From Devosia aurantiaca (GTDB lineage: Bacteria; Pseudomonadota; Alphaproteobacteria; Rhizobiales; Devosiaceae), in the NCBI RefSeq assembly GCF_011058215.1, contig NZ_JAALFG010000003.1:1-64000 (forward strand): DNA of 64,000 bases, read 5' to 3'. The notes below the pieces were generated by a model. That model saw nothing but the letters and a program-made list of their open reading frames with translations. It searched no databases and had not been told where the DNA came from. This document shows, piece after piece, positions 17,701 through 26,107 of this stretch; position 1 is the first letter of the stretch, and each line of letters opens with the position of its first letter. A program made the position numbers and the translations under genes.

Positions 17701-18894
17701 TCACGCTTGGTAGTGGCGGCCCTCGCTGCGCCCGTCGTCGAAGGTTTCGACGATCTGTCCGCGGCAGATGGTGAGGATATTTTGGAGGCTGAATGGCCCA
17801 ACCCGGGTGTGCGCTTCGGAATCGACGAGCGGTCCGCTGCCGTCCATGAGCCTGAACAAGGCGACATCGGAAACGCCGCCGGGCTCCAGCCGGCCGAGTT
17901 CTGGCCGCCCCACAATGGATGCGGGGCGGCAGGTGACGCGTTCGAGGACGTCGCGCAGATCCATTCCGAGCGCCAGGAACTTCGCCATCACCGACGGCAG
18001 GTCGAGGACCGGGCCATCGATGTTATGCGCGTGAAGGTCGGTGCTGATCGCATCGGGCAAGAGCCCTTGGTCCATGGCGCGTTCGGCAATTCGGAAGGAA
18101 AAGCTGCTGCCGCCATGCCCGACATCCATCCGTACCCCGCGTTCCATGCCGTCGCGTACCGACGCGCGCAGCCTGCCAACGCTGTCGAGCACGCAGCCGC
18201 CCTGCGCGGGATTATAGATATGGGTGAGGATATCGCCTTGCCTGAGAAAGGGCATGACCTCGTCGATCGTCGGGGGCGCAGCGCCGACATGGATCATCAG
18301 TGGTACGCCCATTAGGTCGGCGGCCTCGCGGGCCAAGGGCAGCAGCATGGGGCCATTCTGGCCGCAAGCATTATTGCTGGCGCGCAATTTCAGTCCTGCA
18401 ACCTCGCCACCGAACTGCTCACGCACCCGCATCAGCTCGCGCAGGTCGGCAAAGCGCCAATCGTGCAGCTCGCCCACATCCATGCTGAGATTACCCGCAG
18501 CGTGAGTGAGCCCGATATAGGAAAGGTTGACGAGGGGGATGATGCGCAATCGGCTGGGACGGATGACGTGATGGATAAACCCCTCGATCGTCGCCGCGCC
18601 GCTGCTGCCGCAATCGACCCAGGTGGTGACGCCACTCTTGGGGCCGAGCTTGTCTGCATTCACGCCTAAAAGCGTGCCGCCCCAATAGGCGTGGGTGTGC
18701 ATGTCGACGAGCCCCGGCACGACTAGGGTATCGCTCGCATCGATGATGCGAGCCCCCGGCGGCACATCGAGGTTTTCACCGATAGCGGCCACTTTTTCAC
18801 CGGCTAGCAGCAGGTCGGCTGATCGGTCGATACCCGAGGCGGGGTCGATGATGCGCCCGCCCCGGATCAGCAGCCATTGGGGCTCAGTGTCCAA
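17701..18894 (-). CDS. Amidohydrolase/deacetylase family metallohydrolase
   Basis: A 397-residue amidohydrolase-superfamily protein. N-terminal LLIRGGRIIDPASGID is the standard beta-sandwich start; VVPGLVDMHTHAYWGG supplies the HxH metal ligands, later MIHVGAAPP and THIYNP further histidines, and DAISTDLHAHN the aspartate. It matches the deacetylase/dihydroorotase-like group rather than true dihydroorotase. Probably hydrolyses an amide, lactam or N-acyl group of the imported substrate. Its ATG at 18894 overlaps the stop region of the upstream dehydratase gene by 11 bases. Confidence 0.85.
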   Translation of the reverse strand: MDTEPQWLLIRGGRIIDPASGIDRSADLLLAGEKVAAIGENLDVPPGARIIDASDTLVVPGLVDMHTHAYWGGTLLGVNADKLGPKSGVTTWVDCGSSGAATIEGFIHHVIRPSRLRIIPLVNLSYIGLTHAAGNLSMDVGELHDWRFADLRELMRVREQFGGEVAGLKLRASNNACGQNGPMLLPLAREAADLMGVPLMIHVGAAPPTIDEVMPFLRQGDILTHIYNPAQGGCVLDSVGRLRASVRDGMERGVRMDVGHGGSSFSFRIAERAMDQGLLPDAISTDLHAHNIDGPVLDLPSVMAKFLALGMDLRDVLERVTCRPASIVGRPELGRLEPGGVSDVALFRLMDGSGPLVDSEAHTRVGPFSLQNILTICRGQIVETFDDGRSEGRHYQA

Positions 18895-20050
18895 AGGTCT
18901 GCTTGCCGGTGGCGACGCCGGTCGTGTTCATCGAGCCGTCGAACAGCGGAACATTTGTGGCTTCATAGGGGAAGCGCGCGCAGGCTTCTTCGATGAGCTC
19001 GACGCCCAAGCCCGGCGCGGTCGGCGCCAGCATGAAGCCGTTCTCGAACTGCAGGGTTTCGCGCACCAGTTCCTTGCGCCACGGCACGTCCACCGACACT
19101 GTTTCGAAGACCGAGAAGTTGGGAATGGCGACCGACATGTGAAGCGTCATCGCGTTCATCACCGGCCCGACGGGATTGTGCGGCGCGATGGGGATGAGGT
19201 GGGTATGGGCGTTGTGGGCAATGCGTTTGGTTTCGCCCATGCCGCCGGCGTGGGAAACGTCAGGCTGAAGGATATCGACCGCTTTTTTGGCAAGCGCTTC
19301 GGCAAACCGCGCGGGCTCGTAGAAGCGCTCGCCTGCCGCAATCGGCACAGGGCTATTTGCGCGCACATCGGCCAAAGCATCGATGCTTTCGGGCGGCGTC
19401 GGTTCTTCGATCCAGGTCAGGTCGTAGGGCGCCAGCGCCTTGCACATGGCGATTGCCGTGGGGACATTGAGGCGGCCATGGACGTCCAGCATTAGGTTGA
19501 CGTCGGGGCCCACCGCGTCGCGCACCGCCTCAACGATCTCGATGGTCTGGCGGCGTTGCTTGCGATCCATTTCGAGATCGGCAACGTCGAACGGGTCCCA
19601 CTTGAGGGCATTATAGCCCATGGCCACGGCCTTGCGGGCGTTCTCGGCATATTGCTCGGGCGTCGTCGCGCCGAAGAACCAGTGATTGGCGTAGCAGGCG
19701 ATGCGGTCACGGAACTTGCCGCCCAAAAGCTCGTAAACCGGCACGCCCAGTGCCTTGCCCTTGATATCGAGCAATGCGGCTTCGATGCCGCCCAGAGCGG
19801 TACGAAAGACGGCGCCGGTGCGCCAATAGCTGTCGCGGTGCAGCTGTTCGACCAGGGCGTCGACGGCAAAGGGGTCCTTGCCGATCAGCACCCGCTCGAG
19901 CTCCTCGATGGCGGCGACGATGGTGTTGGTTTTCCATTCCAACGTCGCTTCCCCCACGCCCTCTATGCCCTCGTCGGTATAGAGTTTGACGAACACGAAA
20001 TTGGTTCGCGACACATTGGCCACGAAGGTCTTGAGGGCGGTAATCTTCAT
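18884..20050 (-). CDS. Enolase-superfamily dehydratase, D-galactonate-dehydratase-like
   Basis: 388 residues of the mandelate racemase/muconate lactonizing group. Metal ligands are readable in order: NLMLDVHGR (Asp), [10 protein letters not shown] (Glu), [10 protein letters not shown] (Glu); a catalytic His sits in IAPHNPVGP, and LKWDPFD carries the Lys side. This set resembles galactonate/gluconate dehydratases, which turn an aldonate to a 2-keto-3-deoxy acid. It would act after the SDR aldose dehydrogenase and lactone opening. ATG at 20050 overlaps the stop of the Fe-ADH gene at 20047 by four bases. Confidence 0.85.
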   Translation of the reverse strand: MKITALKTFVANVSRTNFVFVKLYTDEGIEGVGEATLEWKTNTIVAAIEELERVLIGKDPFAVDALVEQLHRDSYWRTGAVFRTALGGIEAALLDIKGKALGVPVYELLGGKFRDRIACYANHWFFGATTPEQYAENARKAVAMGYNALKWDPFDVADLEMDRKQRRQTIEIVEAVRDAVGPDVNLMLDVHGRLNVPTAIAMCKALAPYDLTWIEEPTPPESIDALADVRANSPVPIAAGERFYEPARFAEALAKKAVDILQPDVSHAGGMGETKRIAHNAHTHLIPIAPHNPVGPVMNAMTLHMSVAIPNFSVFETVSVDVPWRKELVRETLQFENGFMLAPTAPGLGVELIEEACARFPYEATNVPLFDGSMNTTGVATGKQTFGH

Positions 20051-21201
20051 TGGGCTTGTTCCGGTGAGGTCGTGGCGGCCATGGCCGCTTCCAGAATGGC
20101 GCGATAGTCCTCGGCCGAGGGCGCGCGCGGATTGGTGGGGTGGCTGTGATCGGCAAGGGCGCGTTCGATGATCCAGTCGAACTGGTCGCGGCGAACGCCC
20201 ATCTGCGCAAGTCCCACTGGCAGCGCGAAGGTTCGGTTCAACGCTTCGAGCGCATCGGCAAGATCGCCGCCTTCGGCCAGTCCCATCGCTGCCTTGAGGC
20301 GGCTTAGTTTTTCGCCGACAGCGGGAGCGTTGAAGCGAAGCACAAGCGGCATCAGGATGGCGTTGAGCGTGCCGTGATGGAGTTTTAGATCCTGCAGACC
20401 ACCCAGGGCATGGCTCAGCGAATGGACGGCGCCGAGACCCTTCTGGAAGGAAAGCCCACCTTGCAGCGCTCCAAGCATGACTTCGCTGCGGGCATCGACA
20501 TTGCTGCCGTCGGCAAAGGCGCGTGGCAGGTTGCGCCACAGCCGGCCCGCGCCATCAAGCGCAATGGCATCGACGACAGGGTTGAAGCGCGGCGAGAGGA
20601 ACGTCTCGATGCAATGCGAAAGCGCGTCGAGCCCGGTAGCTGCGGTGAGATAGGGCGGAAGGCCCAGCGTCAGCTCTGGGTCGCAGATGGCGCGGCGCGG
20701 AATAAGATATGGGCTGATGATGCCGAGCTTGCGTCCGTCGGCGAGCGTCAAAAGCGCCGCGCGCCCGACTTCAGCGCCGGTGCCGGCAGTGGTAGGGATG
20801 GCGATCATTGGTGCGACGGCAGCAGTGATCTTTTCAAGGCCACCATAAATGGCGGCATACTGCTCAAGCCGGCCTTCATGGGTGGCGAGCAGCGCCACGC
20901 CCTTGGCGAGATCGATCGGCGAGCCGCCGCCCAAGGCAACGATGCCGTCGCAATCATTGTCGCGATAGGCGACTAAAGCCGCGTCGACCGCGCCCTCGGT
21001 GGGGTTGGGCGGTGTTTCGAGAAAAGTGGCGCTTTCTTTCGGCAGCAGCGCCTCGACCTTGGCCAGAAGACCGGAGGCGGCAATGCCCCGGTCCGAAACC
21101 AGCAATGGCCGGGAAATCTTGAGCTCCGCCAGCGCTGGAGGCAAGCTTGCCAGCTCGCCCGCGCCGAAATCGATCGCTGTGAGATAGGTGATGCGTGCCA
21201 T
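20047..21201 (-). CDS. Iron-containing alcohol dehydrogenase family protein
   Basis: A 384-residue group III dehydrogenase: [11 protein letters not shown] binds the pyrophosphate of NAD(P), [11 protein letters not shown] and [27 protein letters not shown] and HHGTLNAI carry the metal-binding His residues. Most similar in style to lactaldehyde/maleylacetate-reductase-like enzymes. Likely reduces or oxidises a short aldehyde or keto intermediate. Third position from the promoter of the array; four-base overlap with the dehydratase gene suggests coupling. Confidence 0.88.
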   Translation of the reverse strand: MARITYLTAIDFGAGELASLPPALAELKISRPLLVSDRGIAASGLLAKVEALLPKESATFLETPPNPTEGAVDAALVAYRDNDCDGIVALGGGSPIDLAKGVALLATHEGRLEQYAAIYGGLEKITAAVAPMIAIPTTAGTGAEVGRAALLTLADGRKLGIISPYLIPRRAICDPELTLGLPPYLTAATGLDALSHCIETFLSPRFNPVVDAIALDGAGRLWRNLPRAFADGSNVDARSEVMLGALQGGLSFQKGLGAVHSLSHALGGLQDLKLHHGTLNAILMPLVLRFNAPAVGEKLSRLKAAMGLAEGGDLADALEALNRTFALPVGLAQMGVRRDQFDWIIERALADHSHPTNPRAPSAEDYRAILEAAMAATTSPEQAQ

Positions 21202-21204
21202 GGC

Positions 21205-21636
21205 TCAGCGTGCCTTGATCCGGGCGACAGCCTGCGCCTGCATGGAATTTTCGGCCATCTGCATGAGCTCGATGCGGTGGCCATCGGGATCTTCGATCCA
21301 GGTCTGCCAATTGCCGTCGGCACCCTCGACCATGGGGCGGATCATCTCGACGCCGGCGTCATTGAGCTCGGCGACGGTCTGCCTGATGTCGGGCACCTGG
21401 AGGCACATGTGGTTATAGCCCACGGCCTCGCGCTCGCTGGCACGTTCGCCTTCGCCTTCCGGAAAAACTTCGAGATACTGGTCGTCGGTAATGCGCAGAT
21501 AAACCAGCCAAAGCCTGCCGTCGCGATCGAGCCGCATCATTTCGGCAAAGCCCAACTTGTTGACGTAGAAATCGAGCGTGCGACCAATATCCTTCACGCG
21601 GATGGCGACATGGGTAATGGCGGAGACTGTGAGCAT
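21205..21636 (-). CDS. VOC family (glyoxalase-like) protein
   Basis: A 143-residue vicinal-oxygen-chelate protein with two beta-alpha-beta modules: ITHVAIRVKDIGRTLDFYVNKLGF with the first metal His, YLRITDDQYLEVFPEG with a Glu ligand, YNHMCLQVPDI, and a final WIEDPDGHRIELMQ. It could be a lactoylglutathione-lyase relative or an epimerase. First gene of the minus-strand array, three bases before the Fe-ADH start, and ~190 bp from the divergent IclR gene. Confidence 0.85.
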   Translation of the reverse strand: MLTVSAITHVAIRVKDIGRTLDFYVNKLGFAEMMRLDRDGRLWLVYLRITDDQYLEVFPEGEGERASEREAVGYNHMCLQVPDIRQTVAELNDAGVEMIRPMVEGADGNWQTWIEDPDGHRIELMQMAENSMQAQAVARIKAR

Positions 21637-21779
21637 GAAACGAACCTTTGACGCCGCGCCCTCGGCAGCTGGACGGAAAAGCGGTGCCATTCCGGTCGGA
21701 GCGCAATCTGATCTATCTGCAAATTCCTCGAAGGCGACGTTGCGCCGAAGTGGTCGACCCTTTTCGATCAATCCAAATA

Positions 21780-21796
21780 TGAACTTTGACAGTTCA
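21780..21796. promoter_or_regulatory. Candidate IclR operator in the divergent control region
   Basis: TGAACT-TTGAC-AGTTCA is a perfect 6-base dyad with a 5-base spacer, 29 bp before the IclR start at 21825 and between it and the divergent array. The similar site at 17625-17641 supports a common regulator. It may overlap promoter elements for autoregulation. Confidence 0.6.
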
Positions 21797-21824
21797 CATT
21801 CTCATGCTAGTGCAGGACGATAAA

Positions 21825-22630
21825 ATGTCAACCGCGGACGATGCCTTGATCAGCGATATCGACACGAGCACGACCAACAAGCACACCATTCCGGTCATCG
21901 ACCGAATGATGGATTTGCTGGCGGCGCTCGAACAGCGCGGCTCGGGGATGACGATCAGCGATTTGACCGCCGTCCTGAAACAGCCCCGAACCTCGGTCTA
22001 TCGCATCCTCAACACGCTGCAGCTGCACGACGTGGTGCGGCGCGACGATGCGGGCGCCTACCATCTGGGCGCACGGCTCCTGACGCTGGCCTCGCATGTC
22101 GCGTCGCGGGCCAGCGAAATCGACCTCGTGGCGATCGCCCAGCCCTTGCTCGACCAATTGGCGAGCGAGCTGGGGAGGGGGTCAAGCTCAGTGTCATCGA
22201 CAATGAGGGCATTCTGGTTCTGGCCGCCGCGCAGGGACGGCGCGAATATGCGCTGACCGTGGCGCCGGGCCAGCGCATGCCCATTCATGCGGGGGCCGCC
22301 AGCAAGCTGCTGCTGGCCTATCTCGAGCCGGAAGAACTGGCGCGCTGGATCAGCCGGCCGCTCAGCGCCTTTACTGCCAAGACGGTAACCGACCCCAAGC
22401 GGCTGCGCAGCGAACTAGCACGCATCCGGCGTCTGGGCTGGGCGCAGGACAAGGGCGAGAACGCCCCGTCAATCCAGGCCTTTGCCGCGCCGATCTTTAC
22501 TCGAACCGGCAAGATGGTGGCCGCCGTCAGCGTTCCCTTCCTCACCGGCACCGAGGCGGGTCGCATGGAAGTTATTCGCATGGCCGCGATCGAGGCGGCT
22601 GAAAAGATAAGCCGGGCAATGCCGGCATAG
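21825..22630 (+). CDS. IclR family transcriptional regulator (frameshifted)
   Basis: N-terminal winged HTH (MDLLAALEQRGSGMTISDL ... PRTSVYRILNTLQLHDVVRR) followed by the IclR effector domain (PIHAGAASKLLLAYL). The frame is lost at 22172-22175, where G5 is reduced to G4; restoring it reads ELGEGVKLSVIDNEGILVLA and joins both halves into ~268 residues. ATG at 21825 has AGGACG upstream; starts further upstream would lie within the operator. It probably responds to a pathway acid and controls the divergent array plus the dehydratase gene downstream. Confidence 0.87.
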
Positions 22631-22647
22631 AGACCCCGGGGGATCAG

Positions 22648-23838
22648 TTGAAGATCGTCGACTTGAAATGCGCCATTATCGGCAAGAGCCCGATCGTGCG
22701 GATCGTGACCGATGAAGGCATTTCCGGATATGCGCAGGCAGAGACCTGGAAGCCTTATCTCAAGCCGCACATCCTGGCCTTTCGCGACGCGCTGATCGGA
22801 GAGGATCCGACGCTTGTCGAGCGCGTCATGCTCAAGATCCGGCAGCGCGGTGGCTTCAAGCCTTGGGGCACTGCGGTCAGCGTCATCGAAATGGCGCTGT
22901 GGGACCTGGCCGGCAAGGCGGCCGGCCTGCCGGTGCACAAGCTGCTCGGCGGCAAGGTGCGCGACAAGGTGCGCGTTTATAACGGCTCCGTCCGTTTTCC
23001 GATGAGCGGCTACCGTCCCGAGGATTATGCCGACGACATGAAAAAGATGATGGCCCTGCCGCAAGGGTTTACCATCTTCAAGCAGCCGATCGGCTTTCAT
23101 TCTGCCATGAAGCGCGAAGTGCCGAACTTTTACTACGGCGAGCCCAATGCCAGCCCATTCCACGGCGCGCTCGACCGCGGCCCGATCACCGAAAAGGGCC
23201 TGCGCCACTTCGTCGATTGCGTTGCAGCGATGAAGGAAGTGACAGGCGACAGCGTCGGCCTGGCGCTCGATTGCGGACCGGGCTGGATGCTGGGTGACGC
23301 CATCCGGCTCGCCAAGATGCTGGAGCCCTTCAACCTCATGTGGATCGAGGACCTGCTGACCGGCGACTACACGCCCTGGGTCAATGCCGGCATTTATCGC
23401 GAACTGACACGCACCTCGACGACGCCGATCCATACCGGCGAGCAGATCTATCTGCGGCAGAATTTCAAGGAACTGATCGAAACCCAGGCCGTGCATGTCG
23501 TGGGTCCAGACCCGGCTGATGTCGGCGGCATCGCCGAACTCAAATGGATCGCCGAATATGCTGACCTGCATGGCATCACCATGGCGCCCCATGGCACCGC
23601 CAATGGCGTTCTGGGCCTCGGGGCGCTGGTGCAGGTTTCGGCGACCCTACCCGGAAACTTCATCGCCTTCGAATATACCCATGGCGATCCCGATTGGTGG
23701 AACGAGATCGTTGATGGCCTGCCACCGGTCGAAAACGGCATGATCACCGTGCCCGACCGCCCCGGCATGGGCGTCGAAATCGTCCCGGAACGTGCCCGGC
23801 GCTATCTTAGCCCCGACGATCAGGGCTTTTTCGATTAG
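22648..23838 (+). CDS. Enolase-superfamily enzyme (mandelate racemase type)
   Basis: 396 residues, second enolase-superfamily member of the locus. Metal ligands: LALDCGPGW (Asp), MWIEDLLTGDY (Glu), IHTGEQIYL (Glu); a catalytic His in MAPHGTANG, and FKQPIGF supplies the Lys region. It is distinct from the enzyme at 18884 and more like uncharacterised acid-sugar dehydratases or racemases. TTG start at 22648 after GGGGG. It follows the IclR gene by 17 bp, so is co-transcribed with it. Two dehydratases may handle two acids or successive steps. Confidence 0.82.
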   Translation: MKIVDLKCAIIGKSPIVRIVTDEGISGYAQAETWKPYLKPHILAFRDALIGEDPTLVERVMLKIRQRGGFKPWGTAVSVIEMALWDLAGKAAGLPVHKLLGGKVRDKVRVYNGSVRFPMSGYRPEDYADDMKKMMALPQGFTIFKQPIGFHSAMKREVPNFYYGEPNASPFHGALDRGPITEKGLRHFVDCVAAMKEVTGDSVGLALDCGPGWMLGDAIRLAKMLEPFNLMWIEDLLTGDYTPWVNAGIYRELTRTSTTPIHTGEQIYLRQNFKELIETQAVHVVGPDPADVGGIAELKWIAEYADLHGITMAPHGTANGVLGLGALVQVSATLPGNFIAFEYTHGDPDWWNEIVDGLPPVENGMITVPDRPGMGVEIVPERARRYLSPDDQGFFD

Positions 23839-23862
23839 AGCGGTAAAGGCTTTGGTCTCGGT

Positions 23863-24782
23863 CTAGCGGATCGTGAAGCGGATCGAGGCAGTAAGGGATA
23901 TGACTTGGCCTAACGACTGAGGCGGCCTCGGCAGGGGTGACGCGCGGCGGGCCGTTTCCAAAGCTGCTTGATCGAGTGCCGGAATGCCGGAGGAGCGGCT
24001 GACGCTGACGGACAGCACGGTTCCTGAGCTATCCACCGAAAGCGCTATCCCCACCACGCCTTCCTGGCCGGCTTGCCTTGCCGCCGGAGGATAGACCTTC
24101 CGGCGGTCGATTTGGCGGAGCACCTGTTGCTGCCATTCTTCGGCTGATGGGCCTGCCGCTACTGCAGGTTGTGAAGGAGCGGGCTGGGCAGCTGGTGTCC
24201 GCGGCTGTGGAGCAGGGCGTTCCGGTGTAGCTTTGCGTTCTCGGGGACCTGTGGCCGAACAGTGGCCGGTCGCTCGAGCCGCTGCCGTCGAAGATCGTCC
24301 GGCATGCTGACGGGCATGGCTATGGCCTCGCCAGGCGTCTCGACGACCGGTTCCGGCTCAGGTTCAGGCTCAGGCTCAGGCTCAGGCTGGGGCTCAGGCT
24401 CCGGCTGAGGTTCTGGTTCAGGCTCGGGTTCTGATTCTGGTTTCACCTGTTGTTCGAGGTCATCCACTGATGTCGGTTCAGCCGCCGTCTCGGGTTCGAG
24501 CTGGCGATTGGGAACGGGTTCAGATGGAGTTTCGTCTGGCTCAGGCTGCGGCTCGACCGGCTGAGGCTCAGGTTCCGGCTCGGGGGCAGGCGCCAGTTCG
24601 ATCAGGATAGCTGGTGGCGCTGCCGCAATCTGGTCTCCTGCGGGCTGCTCAAGCGCGCCCGGAACCCAGGCCAAGCCGCCGACGGCAACCGCAACAACAG
24701 AGGCCGAGGCGAGCCATCGGAGCGCGTCGACAGGCGTCGTGCGCAAAAATTCTTCGGTTCCGATGCTTTCGCCCGATTGCAT
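23863..24782 (-). CDS. tonB: TonB energy-transducing protein (frameshifted)
   Basis: A TonB protein of ~305 residues: cytoplasmic start, one TM anchor ([20 protein letters not shown]), a long periplasmic Pro-Glu spacer ([12 protein letters not shown] and variants), then the C-terminal TonB fold ([22 protein letters not shown] ... SIRFTIR). The frame breaks at 24243-24246, where C5 is reduced to C4 in coding sense; restored, the linker continues [15 protein letters not shown] into the C-domain. Its ATG overlaps the exbD stop (TGATG at 24780-24784). It spans the periplasm to energise the receptor encoded upstream. Confidence 0.88.
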
Positions 24783-25222
24783 CACGGTGGCGCTGCCGCC
24801 CCCGTCAGTTGCTCAAGGCCCACCAGTGCGATCTTGAGATATCCGGCGGCCCGCAAAGTGTTGAGCAGATCCATGAGATCGCCATAGGCAACGGCCTGAT
24901 CGGCACGCAAGAAGATGCGCTGCTCCTTGTCGCCTTCCGTGGCCTGGTCGAGCGCCGCGGCCAGCGCTTCCGCGCTAACGGCATCATTGCCGATGTCGAT
25001 CCTGAGGTCGGCGCGAAGCGTCACATAGATCGGCTCATCTGGACGCGGTTGGGCAACCGCGGTCGAGCCGGGAAGATCAACGTTGACGTCGACCGTGGCG
25101 AGCGGCGCTGCCACCATGAAGATGATCAGGAGCACGAGCATGACGTCGATAAACGGCGTCACGTTGATCTCGTGCTGCTCGTCCAGGTCGTTTTCCCCAC
25201 CCTCCCGGATGCCCCCAGCCAT
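24782..25222 (-). CDS. exbD: Biopolymer transport protein ExbD
   Basis: 146 residues: short cytoplasmic N-terminus, [19 protein letters not shown] with the essential proton-carrying Asp in the TM helix, then a periplasmic domain with [16 protein letters not shown] and [20 protein letters not shown]. With ExbB it forms the proton channel that drives TonB. TGATG overlaps join it to both exbB and tonB. Confidence 0.95.
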   Translation of the reverse strand: MAGGIREGGENDLDEQHEINVTPFIDVMLVLLIIFMVAAPLATVDVNVDLPGSTAVAQPRPDEPIYVTLRADLRIDIGNDAVSAEALAAALDQATEGDKEQRIFLRADQAVAYGDLMDLLNTLRAAGYLKIALVGLEQLTGAAAPP

Positions 25223-26037
25223 CAGCTGCGGTCCTCCGCTAGGCCGCGATAGTCGAGGTCGCGCGACACCAGGCGCTCAATGCCTGCTGCAGCGTCGGCA
25301 AGAACCTGGCGATAGCCGGCGATGGAGCGTGCGAAGACGTTATAGATGACGACCGCAGGAATGGCGGCAACCAGCCCGATCGCCGTAGCGAGAAGCGCCT
25401 CGGCGATGCCCGGCGCAACGACTGCAAGATTGGTGGTCTGGGATTCGGAGATGCCGATAAAGGCGTTCATAATGCCCCACACGGTCCCGAAAAGGCCAAC
25501 GAAAGGCGCGGTGGATCCGATGCTCGCGAGGACGCCCGTGCCACGGGCGAGACGGCGGCCGGCGGCGATCTGGATCCGGGAAAGGCGCGAGGACACACGT
25601 TCCTTAAGGCCTTCTCCTCCAGCCCGATCCAGGGCATCGAGAGAAAGGCGGACTTCTTCTTCGGCTGCGGCCAGCAGGATGGCTCCGGCGCCGCGGCGCC
25701 TCCCGAGCGCCTTAAGGGCTGCCTCAAGCGTTGGTGCATTCGTCACCGCCCGAAGAGCCTGACGAGCCCGGATCTTGGCCCCAGTGAGTTCGAGAAGCTT
25801 GGCGACAAGGATGAGCCAGGTGACCAGCGATGCCACGGCAAGCCCGATCATCACCGACTTCACCACCCAATCAGCCGCCATGAACATCGCCCAGGGCGAA
25901 AGGTTGTGCGGCATGTTTCCCAACGGCGCGGCGGGGAGGGTCGACATGTCCGTCTCCTGAGCGAATGCCCGGGCGGGCATAATCAGGACGGCGAGAGCAA
26001 GCCCAAGACGGCGCAGGACGGAAGAGCGGGCAGGCAT
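25222..26037 (-). CDS. exbB: TonB-system proton channel protein ExbB
   Basis: About 271 residues. Like many alphaproteobacterial ExbB proteins it has an N-terminal signal sequence ([16 protein letters not shown]) before the first core TM ([19 protein letters not shown]). The MotA/TolQ/ExbB domain holds [19 protein letters not shown] and [18 protein letters not shown] choose ATG 26037 (MPARSS, preceded by GAAGGTG) because the earlier ATG at 26061 lies inside a hairpin. First gene of exbB-exbD-tonB, downstream of the receptor gene. Confidence 0.93.
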   Translation of the reverse strand: MPARSSVLRRLGLALAVLIMPARAFAQETDMSTLPAAPLGNMPHNLSPWAMFMAADWVVKSVMIGLAVASLVTWLILVAKLLELTGAKIRARQALRAVTNAPTLEAALKALGRRRGAGAILLAAAEEEVRLSLDALDRAGGEGLKERVSSRLSRIQIAAGRRLARGTGVLASIGSTAPFVGLFGTVWGIMNAFIGISESQTTNLAVVAPGIAEALLATAIGLVAAIPAVVIYNVFARSIAGYRQVLADAAAGIERLVSRDLDYRGLAEDRS

Positions 26038-26060
26038 CGGGATCACCTTCGAGAAAAGCA

Positions 26061-26085
26061 TTCACGGCCGTCGGGCGGCCGTGAA
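26061..26085 (-). terminator. Hairpin between receptor gene and exbB
   Basis: Perfect 10-bp arms TTCACGGCCG and CGGCCGTGAA with loop TCGGG, followed on the minus strand by ATGCTTTTC. It probably attenuates transcription from the receptor gene into exbB-exbD-tonB, or ends it. Confidence 0.65.
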
Positions 26086-26107
26086 TTTGGGCGTTGAAGA
26101 TTTGGGC

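Noticed and set aside
24340..24440. Repetitive GGCTCAGGCTCAGG tract as a noncoding repeat array
   Set aside because: It encodes the Pro-Glu spacer of TonB and needs no other explanation.
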